Positions 9,256-17,909 of a stretch of DNA of 62,263 nucleotides are shown piece after piece. The notes under the pieces were generated by a model. The model was not told the DNA's origin. It made no database searches and was given only the letters and a program-made list of their open reading frames with translations. A program made the translations under genes and the position numbers. This stretch comes from an uncultured Oscillibacter sp. (GTDB lineage Bacteria > Bacillota > Clostridia > Oscillospirales > Oscillospiraceae), in assembly GCF_910579365.1 (NCBI RefSeq), contig NZ_CAJTUX010000010.1:1-62263 (forward strand), in the 5' to 3' direction. Numbering within the stretch: position 1 is the first letter of the stretch; each line of letters starts with the position of its first letter.

Positions 9256-9290
9256 GAACAGGCCGCCGTCTTCAAAACGGCGGCCTGTTC
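9256..9290. terminator. Perfect 14-bp hairpin between convergent genes
   Basis: GAACAGGCCGCCGT (9256-9269) pairs perfectly with 9277-9290, 7-nt loop. It sits between the plus-strand gene ending 9235 and the minus-strand gene ending 9310. There is no clear T run on either side, so terminator function is probable but not certain. Confidence 0.6.
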
Positions 9291-9309
9291 AACGCTGCGC
9301 GGGAAGATT

Positions 9310-10071
9310 CTACAGCCATACACCCCAGTCGCCATAGTAAAATTTGCCGCTGCCATGACACAGTTTCCCCTCCGCTTTCAGCGTTCGGAACGCGTCCCGC
9401 ATACGGATTATGATTTCCGGTTCGATGTTCAGCGAATGGTGTGCGGGAAACACTTTCTTTACAGGCAGCGCCGCAAGTTCTTCCAGGGAAGCAAGATAGG
9501 CCTCCGGATCGGTGGAGGGATAATAGGCAAACAGAACATCCTTGTAAACCAGATCGCCGGTAAATAAGTATCCCCGCTCTTTTTCCCAAAAACACAGGTG
9601 CCCCGGGGAATGTCCGGGGGTGTGCAGTACTTCGATTTCCCGGCCTCCGAGGTCTATGATTTCGTGATTGGTCAACACTTTGGTTGGCGTACCCTGAAAA
9701 AACGCATAGCGGTTCACATCAAATCCGTCAGGCAGGTCGCAGCGGTCAACGACCATTTCCTTGATAGTCTCCAGCGGCAATGGGAATTCGCCGTTCAGCC
9801 AATTCAATTCTGCGGCGTGCGCGTAAAAATCCGGGAAATGGGAATGTCCCCCTATGTGGTCCCAGTGGATGTGGGTAGCGATTGCCGTAACCGGCTTATC
9901 GGTGAGGGGCTGAACCGCATCGCATATATTTGAGATACCAAGGCCCGTGTCAATCAACAGGCTCCGGCTTTTGCCGTTCAATAGATAGCAGTGGGTTTCT
10001 TCCCAGTGGCGGTATTCGCTGATGATGTGCGTTTCTTCATCCATTCGGTCAATCGTAAACCAGCTGCGCAT
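9310..10071 (-). CDS. MBL-fold metallo-hydrolase
   Basis: Cytoplasmic two-metal hydrolase of the metallo-beta-lactamase superfamily, 253 residues. The metal motif THIHWDHIGG is near residue 90. Other ligands are the His in HTPGHSPGHLCF and the Asp in LFTGDLVYKD, with a late His in FPAHHS. This ligand set fits glyoxalase II or hydrolase-like members, but the substrate cannot be named. The ATG at 10071 is chosen because AGGAGG lies 10 nt upstream; an in-frame start at 10095 lies before that site. It is a single gene with its own promoter. Confidence 0.88.
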   Translation of the reverse strand: MRSWFTIDRMDEETHIISEYRHWEETHCYLLNGKSRSLLIDTGLGISNICDAVQPLTDKPVTAIATHIHWDHIGGHSHFPDFYAHAAELNWLNGEFPLPLETIKEMVVDRCDLPDGFDVNRYAFFQGTPTKVLTNHEIIDLGGREIEVLHTPGHSPGHLCFWEKERGYLFTGDLVYKDVLFAYYPSTDPEAYLASLEELAALPVKKVFPAHHSLNIEPEIIIRMRDAFRTLKAEGKLCHGSGKFYYGDWGVWL

Positions 10072-10108
10072 TTGCTCTCGCTCCTCCTGATACAAGTGTT
10101 CTGGTCTG

Positions 10109-10137
10109 ATTTTACTACAGGCGCGGATTCAAGTCAA
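10109..10137 (-). promoter_or_regulatory. Promoter of the MBL hydrolase gene
   Basis: Read on the minus strand: TTGACT (10137-10132), 17-nt spacer, TAAAAT (10114-10109). Confidence 0.75.
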
Positions 10138-10196
10138 GGCGTGACCACGAAACCGTCAAAGGAGGATCGCGGGGCAAAAGGGAACCGCGGGGAGAC

Positions 10197-10225
10197 TTGA
10201 CATTCCCGGATACCTTCTATATAAT
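10197..10225 (+). promoter_or_regulatory. Consensus sigma-A promoter of greA-lysS
   Basis: TTGACA at 10197-10202, 17-nt spacer, TATAAT at 10220-10225. This is a perfect match to consensus, so strong constitutive expression is expected. Confidence 0.92.
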
Positions 10226-10296
10226 ATCATTTTGTAAAATTGCGCCCAGGGAATCTCTCCCTTGGATCAAGCATAGGAAGAAAGGAACTGTCCGAC

Positions 10297-10770
10297 ATGG
10301 CAAAAGAATACAAGATGAGTCAGGCCCGTTATGATGAGCTGCAGGAGGAACTGAACTATCTCAAAACGACCCGGTCTGACGAGGTGGCGGAGCAGATCAA
10401 GGTGGCTCGGGGCTTCGGAGATCTCAGCGAAAACAGCGAGTACGACGAGGCGAAGAACGAGCAGGGCAAACTGTACTCCCACATTGCGGAGGTAGAGGAG
10501 ATTTTGCAGCATGCCGTCATCGTGGACGAGAGCAGCAATACCGACATGGTGGCCATCGGCTGTAAGGTGACGGTGGAAGGACCCGACGGGAAGGCCTTGC
10601 CGACACCCTATACGATTGTGGGCTCTCAGGAGTCCGACCCCATGCATGGCATTATCTCCGAGGAATCCCCCTTCGGGAAGGCCCTCATCGGCGCGAAGGA
10701 AGGGGACACCGTCACTGTGGAGGCTCCCCGGGGAAGCATCCGCTATAAGGTGCTGAAAATTGAGCGCTGA
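10297..10770 (+). CDS. greA: Transcription elongation factor GreA
   Basis: GreA rescues backtracked RNA polymerase by stimulating cleavage of the transcript's 3' end. The 157-residue length is normal. The N-terminal coiled coil has ARGFGDLSENSEYDEAKNEQ, whose acidic tip (D and E) enters the secondary channel. The C-terminal FKBP-like domain includes SPFGKALIGAKEGDTV. ATG 10297 follows GAAAGGAAC; an in-frame upstream start (10240) lies too close to the promoter to be used. lysS follows 26 bases later in the same transcript, a common pairing in Clostridia. Confidence 0.97.
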   Translation: MAKEYKMSQARYDELQEELNYLKTTRSDEVAEQIKVARGFGDLSENSEYDEAKNEQGKLYSHIAEVEEILQHAVIVDESSNTDMVAIGCKVTVEGPDGKALPTPYTIVGSQESDPMHGIISEESPFGKALIGAKEGDTVTVEAPRGSIRYKVLKIER

Positions 10771-10796
10771 ACCGCTGTTATGTAAGGAGAGAGAGC

Positions 10797-12290
10797 ATGG
10801 CTGAACAAATGAAGAACCAACAGCAGGACCTGGGCCAGCAGACCAAGGTCCGCCGGGAGAAGCTGGCGGAGCTCCAGGCCGCCGGAGAAGACCCCTTTCA
10901 GCTGACCCGCTTTGACTGGGATGTCACATCCGGGCAGATCAAGGAGAACTTTGACGCCATGGAGGGAAGGCCCGTGAAGGTGGCCGGCCGTCTTATGAGC
11001 AAGCGGGGAATGGGTAAGGTCAGCTTTTGCGACTTGCAGGATAAGGATGGCCGCATCCAGCTCTATGCCCGCCAGGACGAGATGGACGAGGCGGTCTATA
11101 AGAAGTTCAAGAAGTTTGACATCGGCGACATCGTGGGAGTGGACGGCGAGGTCTTTCGCACGCAGCGGGGGGAGATGAGCGTTCGGGCGAAGACCATCAC
11201 CCTTCTGTCGAAGTCCCTTCTGCCCCTGCCGGAGAAGTTCCACGGCTTGCAGGACAAGGAGCTGCGCTACCGGCAGCGGTATGTGGACCTGATGGTCAAT
11301 CCGGATGTGAAGAACAACTTCCTCATCCGCTCCAAATTCATCCAGTATATGCGCCGCTATCTGGATGAGCGGGGATATATCGAAGTGGAGACGCCGGTGC
11401 TGAATACCCTGGCCGGCGGCGCGGCGGCCAGACCCTTTGTCACTCACCATAACACGCTGGACATTGACATGTATATGCGTATCGCCACGGAGCTGCCCTT
11501 GAAGCGGCTGATTGTGGGCGGTATGGACCGGGTGTATGAAATTGGCCGCATTTTCCGCAACGAGGGCATGGACCCCAAGCACAACCCAGAGTTTACAACG
11601 GTGGAGCTGTATCAGGCCTATACCGATTTTCACGGAATGATGGACGTGGCGGAGGGAATCATCTCCGGCGCGGCTCAGGAGATTTTGGGAAGCTATCAGG
11701 TGGAATGGCTGGGCCAGCAGATTGATTTAACCCCCGGATGGCGGCGGCTGACCATGGTGGACGCTGTGAAGGAATACGCGGGAGTGGATTTCGGAGCGAT
11801 TTCCGGCGACGCCGAGGCTGTGGCCGCCGCCCAAAGCATTGGTGTGGAGCTGGCGGAGACGGCGGACAAGACCTGGGGCAACGCTCTGTACGCCTGTTTT
11901 GACCAGCGGGTGGAGGAAAAGCTGATTCAGCCTACCTTCATCACCATGTATCCGGTGGAGGTCTCTCCGCTGACCAAGCGGAGCCCGGCGGACCCCCGGC
12001 TGACGGAGCGGTTCGAGCTCTTCATCTGTCACAGTGAGCTGGCCAATGCCTATTCCGAGCTGAACGACCCCATTGACCAGCGCCGCCGCTTTGAGAAGCA
12101 GGCGGAGCTGCGGGACCGGGGCGACGACGAGACGGAGATGCTGGACGAGGATTTCTTGACAGCGCTGGAGTACGGTATGCCTCCTACCGGCGGCATGGGC
12201 ATGGGGATTGACCGCTGCGTCATGTTGCTGACGGGGGCGGATACAATCCGGGATGTGATCTTGTTCCCCACCATGAAGCCGCTGGATTAA
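10797..12290 (+). CDS. lysS: Lysyl-tRNA synthetase, class II
   Basis: Charges tRNA-Lys with lysine in the cytoplasm. It has 497 residues. The N-terminal OB-fold anticodon domain (about residues 60-150) has VAGRLMSKRGMGKVSF. The class II catalytic core has motif 2 FRNEGMDPKHNPEFT and motif 3 GMGMGIDRCVML near the C-terminus. ATG 10797 follows AAGGAGAGAGAGC. It is second in the greA-lysS transcript and ends at a strong terminator. No T-box leader is visible upstream. Confidence 0.98.
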   Translation: MAEQMKNQQQDLGQQTKVRREKLAELQAAGEDPFQLTRFDWDVTSGQIKENFDAMEGRPVKVAGRLMSKRGMGKVSFCDLQDKDGRIQLYARQDEMDEAVYKKFKKFDIGDIVGVDGEVFRTQRGEMSVRAKTITLLSKSLLPLPEKFHGLQDKELRYRQRYVDLMVNPDVKNNFLIRSKFIQYMRRYLDERGYIEVETPVLNTLAGGAAARPFVTHHNTLDIDMYMRIATELPLKRLIVGGMDRVYEIGRIFRNEGMDPKHNPEFTTVELYQAYTDFHGMMDVAEGIISGAAQEILGSYQVEWLGQQIDLTPGWRRLTMVDAVKEYAGVDFGAISGDAEAVAAAQSIGVELAETADKTWGNALYACFDQRVEEKLIQPTFITMYPVEVSPLTKRSPADPRLTERFELFICHSELANAYSELNDPIDQRRRFEKQAELRDRGDDETEMLDEDFLTALEYGMPPTGGMGMGIDRCVMLLTGADTIRDVILFPTMKPLD

Positions 12291-12342
12291 ATTGCGGTGG
12301 GGAGAACCCGAGAAAAGAAGACGAATTTCATATATGCTATAG

Positions 12343-12383
12343 AAGAAGTACCAGCCTCCCGGCTGGTACTTCTTGCTGTTTTT
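12343..12383 (+). terminator. Terminator of greA-lysS
   Basis: Perfect 14-bp stem AAGAAGTACCAGCC/GGCTGGTACTTCTT (12343-12356 with 12361-12374), loop TCCC, then GCTGTTTTT. Confidence 0.92.
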
Positions 12384-12423
12384 AGAAGGGAGAAAGAAGG
12401 CCCTCTGTACGAAGCAGCCTATC

Positions 12424-13251
12424 CTAACAATTGCCGGTGTAGACATAGGACAAATACTCCCGCGCCGCCTCCGCCAGCCGAAAGACCTGCTCCGCCGGCG
12501 TAGGCGGGCGGTCCGTCATCCGGTAGCGGGGAAAGAACCGGGACAGGTGCAGAGGAATCTTCGGGCTGATTGCGGCAAGCCATTGCGCCAGTTCCCGAAT
12601 TTCCTCTGCGCGGTCATTTTCTCCGGGGACCAGCAGAGTGGTCACCTCTACATGACACTGCTCCGCTGCCAAAACAATGGAGCGCATGACCGTCTTCAGG
12701 TCCCCGCCAAGCCGCCGGTACCATGTGGAGGTAAAGCCCTTCAGGTCGATGTTGGCGGCGTCAATCAGGGGCAGAAGCTCACGCCAGGGGGCCTCCTCTA
12801 TGGCGCCGTTGGTGACCAGCACATTAACCATGCCCCGCTCATGGACCAGGGCGGCGCAGTCCCGGACATATTCAAAGCCGGTCAGAGGCTCGTTATAGGT
12901 GTAGGCCACGCCGATGTTCCCCTGTATGCGCAGCTCCGCCGCCTTGGCGGCCAACTGTTCCGGGGACACTTCCACAGTTGGGATATCCGATATCCCCGCC
13001 ATGGAAATCTCATGATTCTGGCAGAAAGGACAGCGCAGATTGCATCCAAAGCTGCCTGCGGAAAGGATCAGTCCGCCGGGATGGAACCGGCGCAGAGGCT
13101 TTTTCTCAATGGGGTCCAGGGCCAGGCAGGTCAGCTTCCCATAGTTCAGCGAGACAACGGTCCCGTTCCGGCAGGCCCTGGCCTGGCAGAAGCCGCTTTC
13201 CCCCTCCTCCAGATGGCAGCGGCGGAAGCACAGCCCACAGATTACGCTCAT
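12424..13251 (-). CDS. AmmeMemoRadiSam radical SAM enzyme (AmrS)
   Basis: Predicted radical S-adenosylmethionine enzyme of 275 residues. The [4Fe-4S] motif CNLRCPFC gives C70, C74 and C77. Extra N-terminal cysteines (C5, C8, C12, C22, C27) in CGLCFRRC may hold a second metal site. GVAYTYNEPLTGFEY and NIDLKGFT are typical of the AmrS family, related to PflA-like activases. Its ATG overlaps the stop of the upstream gene (ATGA). That gene encodes the AmmeMemo partners, so the two probably act in one undefined modification pathway. No substrate is established to my knowledge. Confidence 0.93.
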   Translation of the reverse strand: MSVICGLCFRRCHLEEGESGFCQARACRNGTVVSLNYGKLTCLALDPIEKKPLRRFHPGGLILSAGSFGCNLRCPFCQNHEISMAGISDIPTVEVSPEQLAAKAAELRIQGNIGVAYTYNEPLTGFEYVRDCAALVHERGMVNVLVTNGAIEEAPWRELLPLIDAANIDLKGFTSTWYRRLGGDLKTVMRSIVLAAEQCHVEVTTLLVPGENDRAEEIRELAQWLAAISPKIPLHLSRFFPRYRMTDRPPTPAEQVFRLAEAAREYLSYVYTGNC

Positions 13252-14645
13252 GTGTGCCGCACCACCTCAAACCGCTCCAGGGTATAGTGTTCCTGTGCGC
13301 GGATGCCGCCCTTCTGGCGGGCGATCTCGATCTGCTGTTCCACGGTATCCACACCGTCCAAATCAGGCAGCAGCAAACCTCTCCGGCTGCCGCAGGACAC
13401 AATTACACCGTACCGCTTGACATCCAGCCGGGCAGGAGAGTCGATTGGCTCCGGCGTGCCCAGCACGTCCACGCTGTACTCCAAACTGTCCAATTCCCCC
13501 GCCTGCACCGGAGAAAAGCGCGGGTCTCTGGAGCAGGCGGAGACGGCGTTTTGAATGATCTCCCAGGCCACGCTGGCGGTGGTGGGGCCGGTGGTGCCGA
13601 TGCAGCCCCGCAGCTGGCCGTGGGTGTGGAGGGAGACAAAGGCTCCGGCGGCCTGTTCGGTCATCGCGCTGGGCAGGCCCTCCGGCAGGCGCTCCAGCGG
13701 TTTTCCCGTCTTAACGTAGGTTTCAAGGGATAGGCGGGCCAGCCGCACCCAAGGGTCCTCGGCGGTCTTCCGCTCTGCCAGTCGGGCCCGCTCCCATTCC
13801 TCGCACAGCTTGGCAAACTGGCGGCTCTTGTCCGGGCCGGCGACGGTAAAGACGGCCACGCCGTATCCCACGCCGAAGGTCCCCTCATAGCTGAGAAGGC
13901 GAGGGTTCACCGCCAGACCGTCCAGCGCCCCGGCCATGATCTGGAAGGAACGCAGACCGCACTCCGCCGCCTTGCCGCATAGTCCGGCGTCCATGGTGAG
14001 AAATTGCAGAAAATCTCCCGTCTCCATGGCCTGGGTTATGCAGCGGTCAAAGGCCGGTCCCTCCGGGGCGTAGCCGTAGGGGCCGTCGTCCTTCAGCTTA
14101 TGAGAGAGGTCGCCGCTGGCCACAAATATCGCCCGGCGGCCCAAGACCTCCACGGCCTGGGCAATGCACTGGCCCAACCGGTAGTGCTCCAGAGGAGAGA
14201 AGCCGGACAGCCCGATACGCAGGATGGGGCAGTCCACCCCCGCGTCTCGGAGGAAGTACAGAGGGAGAAAGACGCCGTGGTCCAAGGCGGGATTCTGTTC
14301 TCCCAGGGTTCCGGCCTGAATGCCGTCCGCTTCCGCCTGGCGAATAAGCTCCTGCCGCAGTTCGGCGTCATACCGGACCTCCAGCCGGGTCTGGGGCGCG
14401 CCGAAAGCGGACATATCGCCGGAGGCGCCACTGCCGGGGGCGATATGGAAGTAATCGGCGTACATGACGGTATGGGGAGAGACGACGATCAGCACCTCCG
14501 GCGCCCATGCTGCCGCCTGTTTTGCGGCGGCGCGATAGGCGTCTATGGTGGTCTGGCCCCCCCGTTCTTGTCCGCGGCCTACGGAGGGAACAAGAATGGG
14601 AGGATGGGGAACAAGGATGGCTCCGAGGATTCGGCTTGCAATCAT
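13248..14645 (-). CDS. AmmeMemoRadiSam AmrB-AmrA fusion protein
   Basis: 465 residues made of two parts. Residues 1 to about 265 are Memo-like (AmrB, related to extradiol dioxygenases): ILVPHPPILVPSVGRG, SPHTVMY, DHGVFLPLYFL, ASGDLSHKL and the ring of His and Asp residues in them. Residues about 285-465 are AMMECR1-like (AmrA): GAFVSLHTHGQLRGCIGT is the hallmark LRGCIG. In many organisms these are separate genes. ATG 14645 is preferred to TTG 14654 because AGAGG lies 9 nt before it. The stop overlaps amrS, giving a two-gene operon. Function is unknown; the trio may make or modify a cofactor or protein. Confidence 0.92.
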   Translation of the reverse strand: MIASRILGAILVPHPPILVPSVGRGQERGGQTTIDAYRAAAKQAAAWAPEVLIVVSPHTVMYADYFHIAPGSGASGDMSAFGAPQTRLEVRYDAELRQELIRQAEADGIQAGTLGEQNPALDHGVFLPLYFLRDAGVDCPILRIGLSGFSPLEHYRLGQCIAQAVEVLGRRAIFVASGDLSHKLKDDGPYGYAPEGPAFDRCITQAMETGDFLQFLTMDAGLCGKAAECGLRSFQIMAGALDGLAVNPRLLSYEGTFGVGYGVAVFTVAGPDKSRQFAKLCEEWERARLAERKTAEDPWVRLARLSLETYVKTGKPLERLPEGLPSAMTEQAAGAFVSLHTHGQLRGCIGTTGPTTASVAWEIIQNAVSACSRDPRFSPVQAGELDSLEYSVDVLGTPEPIDSPARLDVKRYGVIVSCGSRRGLLLPDLDGVDTVEQQIEIARQKGGIRAQEHYTLERFEVVRHT

Positions 14646-14708
14646 GTAAATCAACCTCTTTCTTGGCCAAGGAATACATTTTCAAACCGGCGAACAGGTT
14701 CCATAACC

Positions 14709-14736
14709 AGAATACCATGGTTCTGAAAAATAGCAA
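14709..14736 (-). promoter_or_regulatory. Possible promoter of the AmmeMemoRadiSam operon
   Basis: On the minus strand: TTGCTA (14736-14731), 16-nt spacer, TATTCT (14714-14709). A fair match, 64 bases before the start codon. Confidence 0.4.
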
Positions 14737-14770
14737 GCACACGTTCCATAAAATAATTTGGACAAACCCG

Positions 14771-14799
14771 GCATAGTGTGGGACGGGCTCTCATAGAGT
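14771..14799 (+). promoter_or_regulatory. Sigma-E-type sporulation promoter of spoIIIA
   Basis: GCATAGT (14771-14777), exactly 14 nt, then CATAGAGT (14792-14799). This fits the sigma-E pattern (ATA-type -35, CATAnnnT -10). The same -10 and spacing occur before sipL and spoIVA in this window. Confidence 0.75.
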
Positions 14800-14828
14800 G
14801 GAGTAACCAAAGAAAGGGGGAATCTCCC

Positions 14829-15743
14829 TTGCAAAAAAATGAACTCGTTTCCCGCTATGAACAAGCGGCATCCATCCTGCCCAGCCGCCTTCGAAAAGCG
14901 GCGCTGGCCCTCTCCGATGGGGAGAAGGCAGAAGCGGAAGAGCTGCGCCTCCGGGCGGGGCGGCCCATGACGGCGCTTCTGCCGGCAGGAGAGCTGCCGC
15001 TGGAGGCGGTGGTGGAGCCGGAGGAGCTGGAGACGCTCTGCGATCTCGCCACAGAGTTTTCCCGCTATGCTGCGGCGGAGACCATCCGGGAGGGGTTCCT
15101 GCCTGTCCGCGGGGGCTTCCGGGTGGGGCTCTGCGGCACCGCAGTGATGAAGGAAGGCGTGAATACGAATCTGAAAAACCTCTCCTCGGCGGTGATCCGT
15201 ATCTCCAGAGAGCGGCGGGGCATCGCCGACCCCATCGCCCCCAAGCTATTTCGAAACGGCGGGTTCCTCAGCACGCTGATTCTGTCCCCTCCGGGAGGAG
15301 GGAAGACGACGCTTCTGCGGGATTTGATCCGCTGCCTCTCCGAGGGCGGGCCAGACTGGCCGTCTCAGAGACTTGCCCTCATTGACGAGCGGGGGGAGGT
15401 GGCGGTGGTCTATCAAGGCGCGCCCCAGATGGACATAGGGCCTCGAACCGACGTGTTGGACGCTTGCCCGAAGGCCCTGGGCATCCCCATGGTTCTCCGG
15501 GCCATGAATCCCCAGACCATCGCCGTAGATGAAATCACCGTTCGGGAGGATTTGGCGGCAATCTCCATGGCGGCGGGCTGCGGCGTGGGACTGCTGGCCA
15601 CCATCCACGCATCGGGAGTGCCGGAGCTGCTGCAAAAGCCCCTTTACCGGCAGCTGCTGGAAAACCAGGTTTTCCGTGTGGCAGTCCGTATTCTGCGAAG
15701 TGAAAACGGACGGGCCTACGAGTTGGAGGAGCTGCCATGCTGA
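14829..15743 (+). CDS. spoIIIAA: Stage III sporulation protein AA (ATPase)
   Basis: Secretion-type ATPase that powers the SpoIIIA-SpoIIQ channel between mother cell and forespore. It has 304 residues. Walker A SPPGGGKTTLLRD is near residue 157 and LALIDERGEVA follows. VDEITVREDL matches the Walker B region. The start is taken as TTG 14829 because AAAGGGGG ends 8 nt upstream; no in-frame ATG lies nearby, and the first clearly conserved segment (SRLRKAALAL) begins soon after. It overlaps spoIIIAB by 7 bases. All eight spoIIIA genes follow in order. Confidence 0.95.
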   Translation: MQKNELVSRYEQAASILPSRLRKAALALSDGEKAEAEELRLRAGRPMTALLPAGELPLEAVVEPEELETLCDLATEFSRYAAAETIREGFLPVRGGFRVGLCGTAVMKEGVNTNLKNLSSAVIRISRERRGIADPIAPKLFRNGGFLSTLILSPPGGGKTTLLRDLIRCLSEGGPDWPSQRLALIDERGEVAVVYQGAPQMDIGPRTDVLDACPKALGIPMVLRAMNPQTIAVDEITVREDLAAISMAAGCGVGLLATIHASGVPELLQKPLYRQLLENQVFRVAVRILRSENGRAYELEELPC

Positions 15744-16234
15744 AGCTGCTGGGGAGCCTTCTCGTTGCCTCCGGAGGTACGCTGGCCTGGTATCTCCAGC
15801 GTCTGGAACGAAAGCGGACGCGGGACTTGATCTCCGATTTTCAGACGGCCTTCCGCAGAATGGGGGAGGAGGTACGGATGGCCAGGACGCCTCTGCCGGC
15901 GCTGCTTGCTGGACTGGCAGCGGGCTGCGGAGAGCCCGCCACCTCCTTTTTTGCCGCAGTATCCCAGGCCGCCGGAGAAGGGGAAGCGCTTCCGCAGGTC
16001 TGGCGGGAGCAGGCGGATGCGCTGCCCATGAGCGAGGGGGACAAGTCCGCCATTTCCGCCCTGGTGCAGGACCTGCAAGGCGATGAGGAGAAGGTCTGTA
16101 AAGCAATATCCCATGTCATCTATACACTGGCGAAAAGCACTGAGGAGGCGGAGCAAAAGCGCCCGGAAGAAGAGAAGCGGGCGGCCGCGCTGTGGTTCTC
16201 CGCCTCGGCGCTGCTGGTAATTTTACTGATCTAG
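15737..16234 (+). CDS. spoIIIAB: Stage III sporulation protein AB
   Basis: Membrane-anchored component of the SpoIIIA channel, 165 residues, similar in layout to type II secretion GspF-like proteins. The N-terminal membrane segment is about residues 1-18 (KLLGSLLVASGGTLAWYL). A helical cytoplasmic domain follows with RRMGEEVRMARTPLPALLAGL, and a final membrane segment ends the protein (AALWFSASALLVILLI). The start overlaps spoIIIAA. Length and position match the family. Confidence 0.92.
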   Translation: MLKLLGSLLVASGGTLAWYLQRLERKRTRDLISDFQTAFRRMGEEVRMARTPLPALLAGLAAGCGEPATSFFAAVSQAAGEGEALPQVWREQADALPMSEGDKSAISALVQDLQGDEEKVCKAISHVIYTLAKSTEEAEQKRPEEEKRAAALWFSASALLVILLI

Positions 16235-16246
16235 AGGGACGAACGC

Positions 16247-16441
16247 ATGGATGTGGATTTGATTTTCAAGATTGCCGCCATCGGCATTCTGGTGGCGGTG
16301 CTGAACCAGCTCTTGGTCCGTTCCGGCCGGGAGGAACAGGCCATGATGACAACCCTGGCGGGGTTGGTGGTGGTCTTGATGATGATGGTACAGGAGATCA
16401 GCGATCTCTTTGACCTCATCAAGACCCTCTTCAACTTTTAA
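16247..16441 (+). CDS. spoIIIAC: Stage III sporulation protein AC
   Basis: 64-residue membrane protein with two membrane segments (IFKIAAIGILVAVLNQLLV and MMTTLAGLVVVLMMMV) joined by a charged turn, GREEQ. The length is typical for SpoIIIAC, which is thought to form part of the channel base with SpoIIIAD. ATG 16247 follows GAGGGACGAACGC. It lies 12 bases after spoIIIAB. Confidence 0.93.
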   Translation: MDVDLIFKIAAIGILVAVLNQLLVRSGREEQAMMTTLAGLVVVLMMMVQEISDLFDLIKTLFNF

Positions 16442-16443
16442 CC

Positions 16444-16833
16444 GTGGAGCTGTCGGTACAGGCGGCGGCGTTGTGCGTTGTGGCGGCGCTGCTGGCGCTG
16501 GTGGTGCGCCGGGGAAGTCCGGAGGCGGCGCTGCTGCTGACGCTTGGGGCCGCGGTGGTGGTGCTGCTGTCTCTGGCGGAGAGCCTGGAGCTTCTGATGG
16601 ACTTTTTGGGCGAGCTGGTGGAGGAGAGCGGGCTGTCCCGGGAGCTGTTCATTCCCCTTTACAAAACCGTGGGCATCGCCCTGGTTGTGAAGCTGGGGGG
16701 CGGCCTCTGCCGGGACGCCGGGGAGTCGGCCCTGGCCTCGGTGGTGGAGACGGCGGGGGCGATCTGCGCCTTGATCGCCGCCCTGCCGCTGCTGCGGGCG
16801 GTGCTGGCGCTGCTGTTGGAGCTGATGCGATGA
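16444..16833 (+). CDS. spoIIIAD: Stage III sporulation protein AD
   Basis: 129-residue integral membrane protein of the SpoIIIA channel. Segments include VQAAALCVVAALLALVV, a second at about 28-45 (AALLLTLGAAVVVLLSLA) and two near the C-terminus. The conserved FIPLYKTVGIALVVKLGG lies in the middle. It starts at GTG 16444, two bases after the spoIIIAC stop and without a clear Shine-Dalgarno. Translation is therefore probably coupled to spoIIIAC. Confidence 0.92.
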   Translation: MELSVQAAALCVVAALLALVVRRGSPEAALLLTLGAAVVVLLSLAESLELLMDFLGELVEESGLSRELFIPLYKTVGIALVVKLGGGLCRDAGESALASVVETAGAICALIAALPLLRAVLALLLELMR

Positions 16834-17909
16834 AACGATGGATTTGTTTGCTGTTCCTTCTTCTGGCCCTGACGGTGGACGTTCGGGCGGAAGAGCTGCC
16901 CCGCAGCCTGACGGACGCCCTGCCGGAGGCGGCGGAGGACATTCTGGATATCGACAGCCTCTCCGGTCCGGAGGGGTTTTCCCGGGGGCTGGCGGGAATC
17001 GCCGAGCGTCTGGCCGGAGAGGTGAAGTCCGTTCTGCGGCAGCGCGTCCGGGGCGCGGCGTCCATTCTGCTAGTGGCGGTGGCTTGCGGCGCGGTGGACG
17101 GGTTTGCCAAGGGGACCGGGGAGGGGAAGGCGGCGGCCTATCTGCCCATGGCGGGGGCCCTGGCGGTTACGCTGCTGACGGCGGGGAGCCTGGAGGATCT
17201 TATCGGCCTGGGGGTGGAGACCATTGGGGAGCTGAACCTCTTCTCCAAAGTCCTGCTGCCCACTCTGGCGGCGGCGACGGCGGCCTCCGGCGCGGTGAGT
17301 AGCGCCACATTCCAACAGGTGACCACTGTTTTTCTGGCGGATTTACTGATGGAGCTCATCGACGGGCTGCTGCTTCCGCTGGTCTATTTGTACATCGGAG
17401 CGCTGGCGGCCTCCAGCTGCCTGCCGGAAAACCGGCTTGGGGCCATCGCCGAGGCGCTGAAAAAGATCATCACCTGGATACTGACCTCCTCGCTGCTGCT
17501 CTTCACCGTGTACCTCTCCACGGTGCGGGTCGTGGCCGGGGCGGCGGACGGCGCCTCGGTGAAGGTGGCCAAGGCGGCCATCTCCGGCGTGGTGCCGGTG
17601 GTGGGAGGCATTATCGCCGAGGCGGCGGAGACCGTTCTGGCCGGAGCGGGGATGCTGAAAAACACCATCGGCGTCTTTGGAATGCTGGCGATTCTGGCCG
17701 CCTGTGCCTACCCCTTTTTGCAGCTGGGCGTCCAATATCTGCTGTACAAGCTCTCCGCCTTTCTGGCGGCGGCGGCGGGAGCCCCAGAGCTTCGGGAGCT
17801 GATTGACGGCCTGGGCGGGGCATTTGGTCTGGTTCTTGGCATGACGGGGAGCTGTGCCCTCTTGCTGCTGGTTTCCGTGCTCAGCTCCATCGCGGCGGTG
17901 ACGCCATGA
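16830..17909 (+). CDS. spoIIIAE: Stage III sporulation protein AE
   Basis: 359-residue polytopic membrane protein of the mother-cell side of the channel. An N-terminal signal-like segment (KRWICLLFLLLALTVDVRA) is followed by a soluble stretch and at least six hydrophobic segments from about residue 75 on. ATG 16830 overlaps the spoIIIAD stop (ATGA). The C-terminal SSIAAVTP is encoded by a 19-bp sequence repeated near the start of spoIIIAF. Confidence 0.94.
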   Translation: MKRWICLLFLLLALTVDVRAEELPRSLTDALPEAAEDILDIDSLSGPEGFSRGLAGIAERLAGEVKSVLRQRVRGAASILLVAVACGAVDGFAKGTGEGKAAAYLPMAGALAVTLLTAGSLEDLIGLGVETIGELNLFSKVLLPTLAAATAASGAVSSATFQQVTTVFLADLLMELIDGLLLPLVYLYIGALAASSCLPENRLGAIAEALKKIITWILTSSLLLFTVYLSTVRVVAGAADGASVKVAKAAISGVVPVVGGIIAEAAETVLAGAGMLKNTIGVFGMLAILAACAYPFLQLGVQYLLYKLSAFLAAAAGAPELRELIDGLGGAFGLVLGMTGSCALLLLVSVLSSIAAVTP

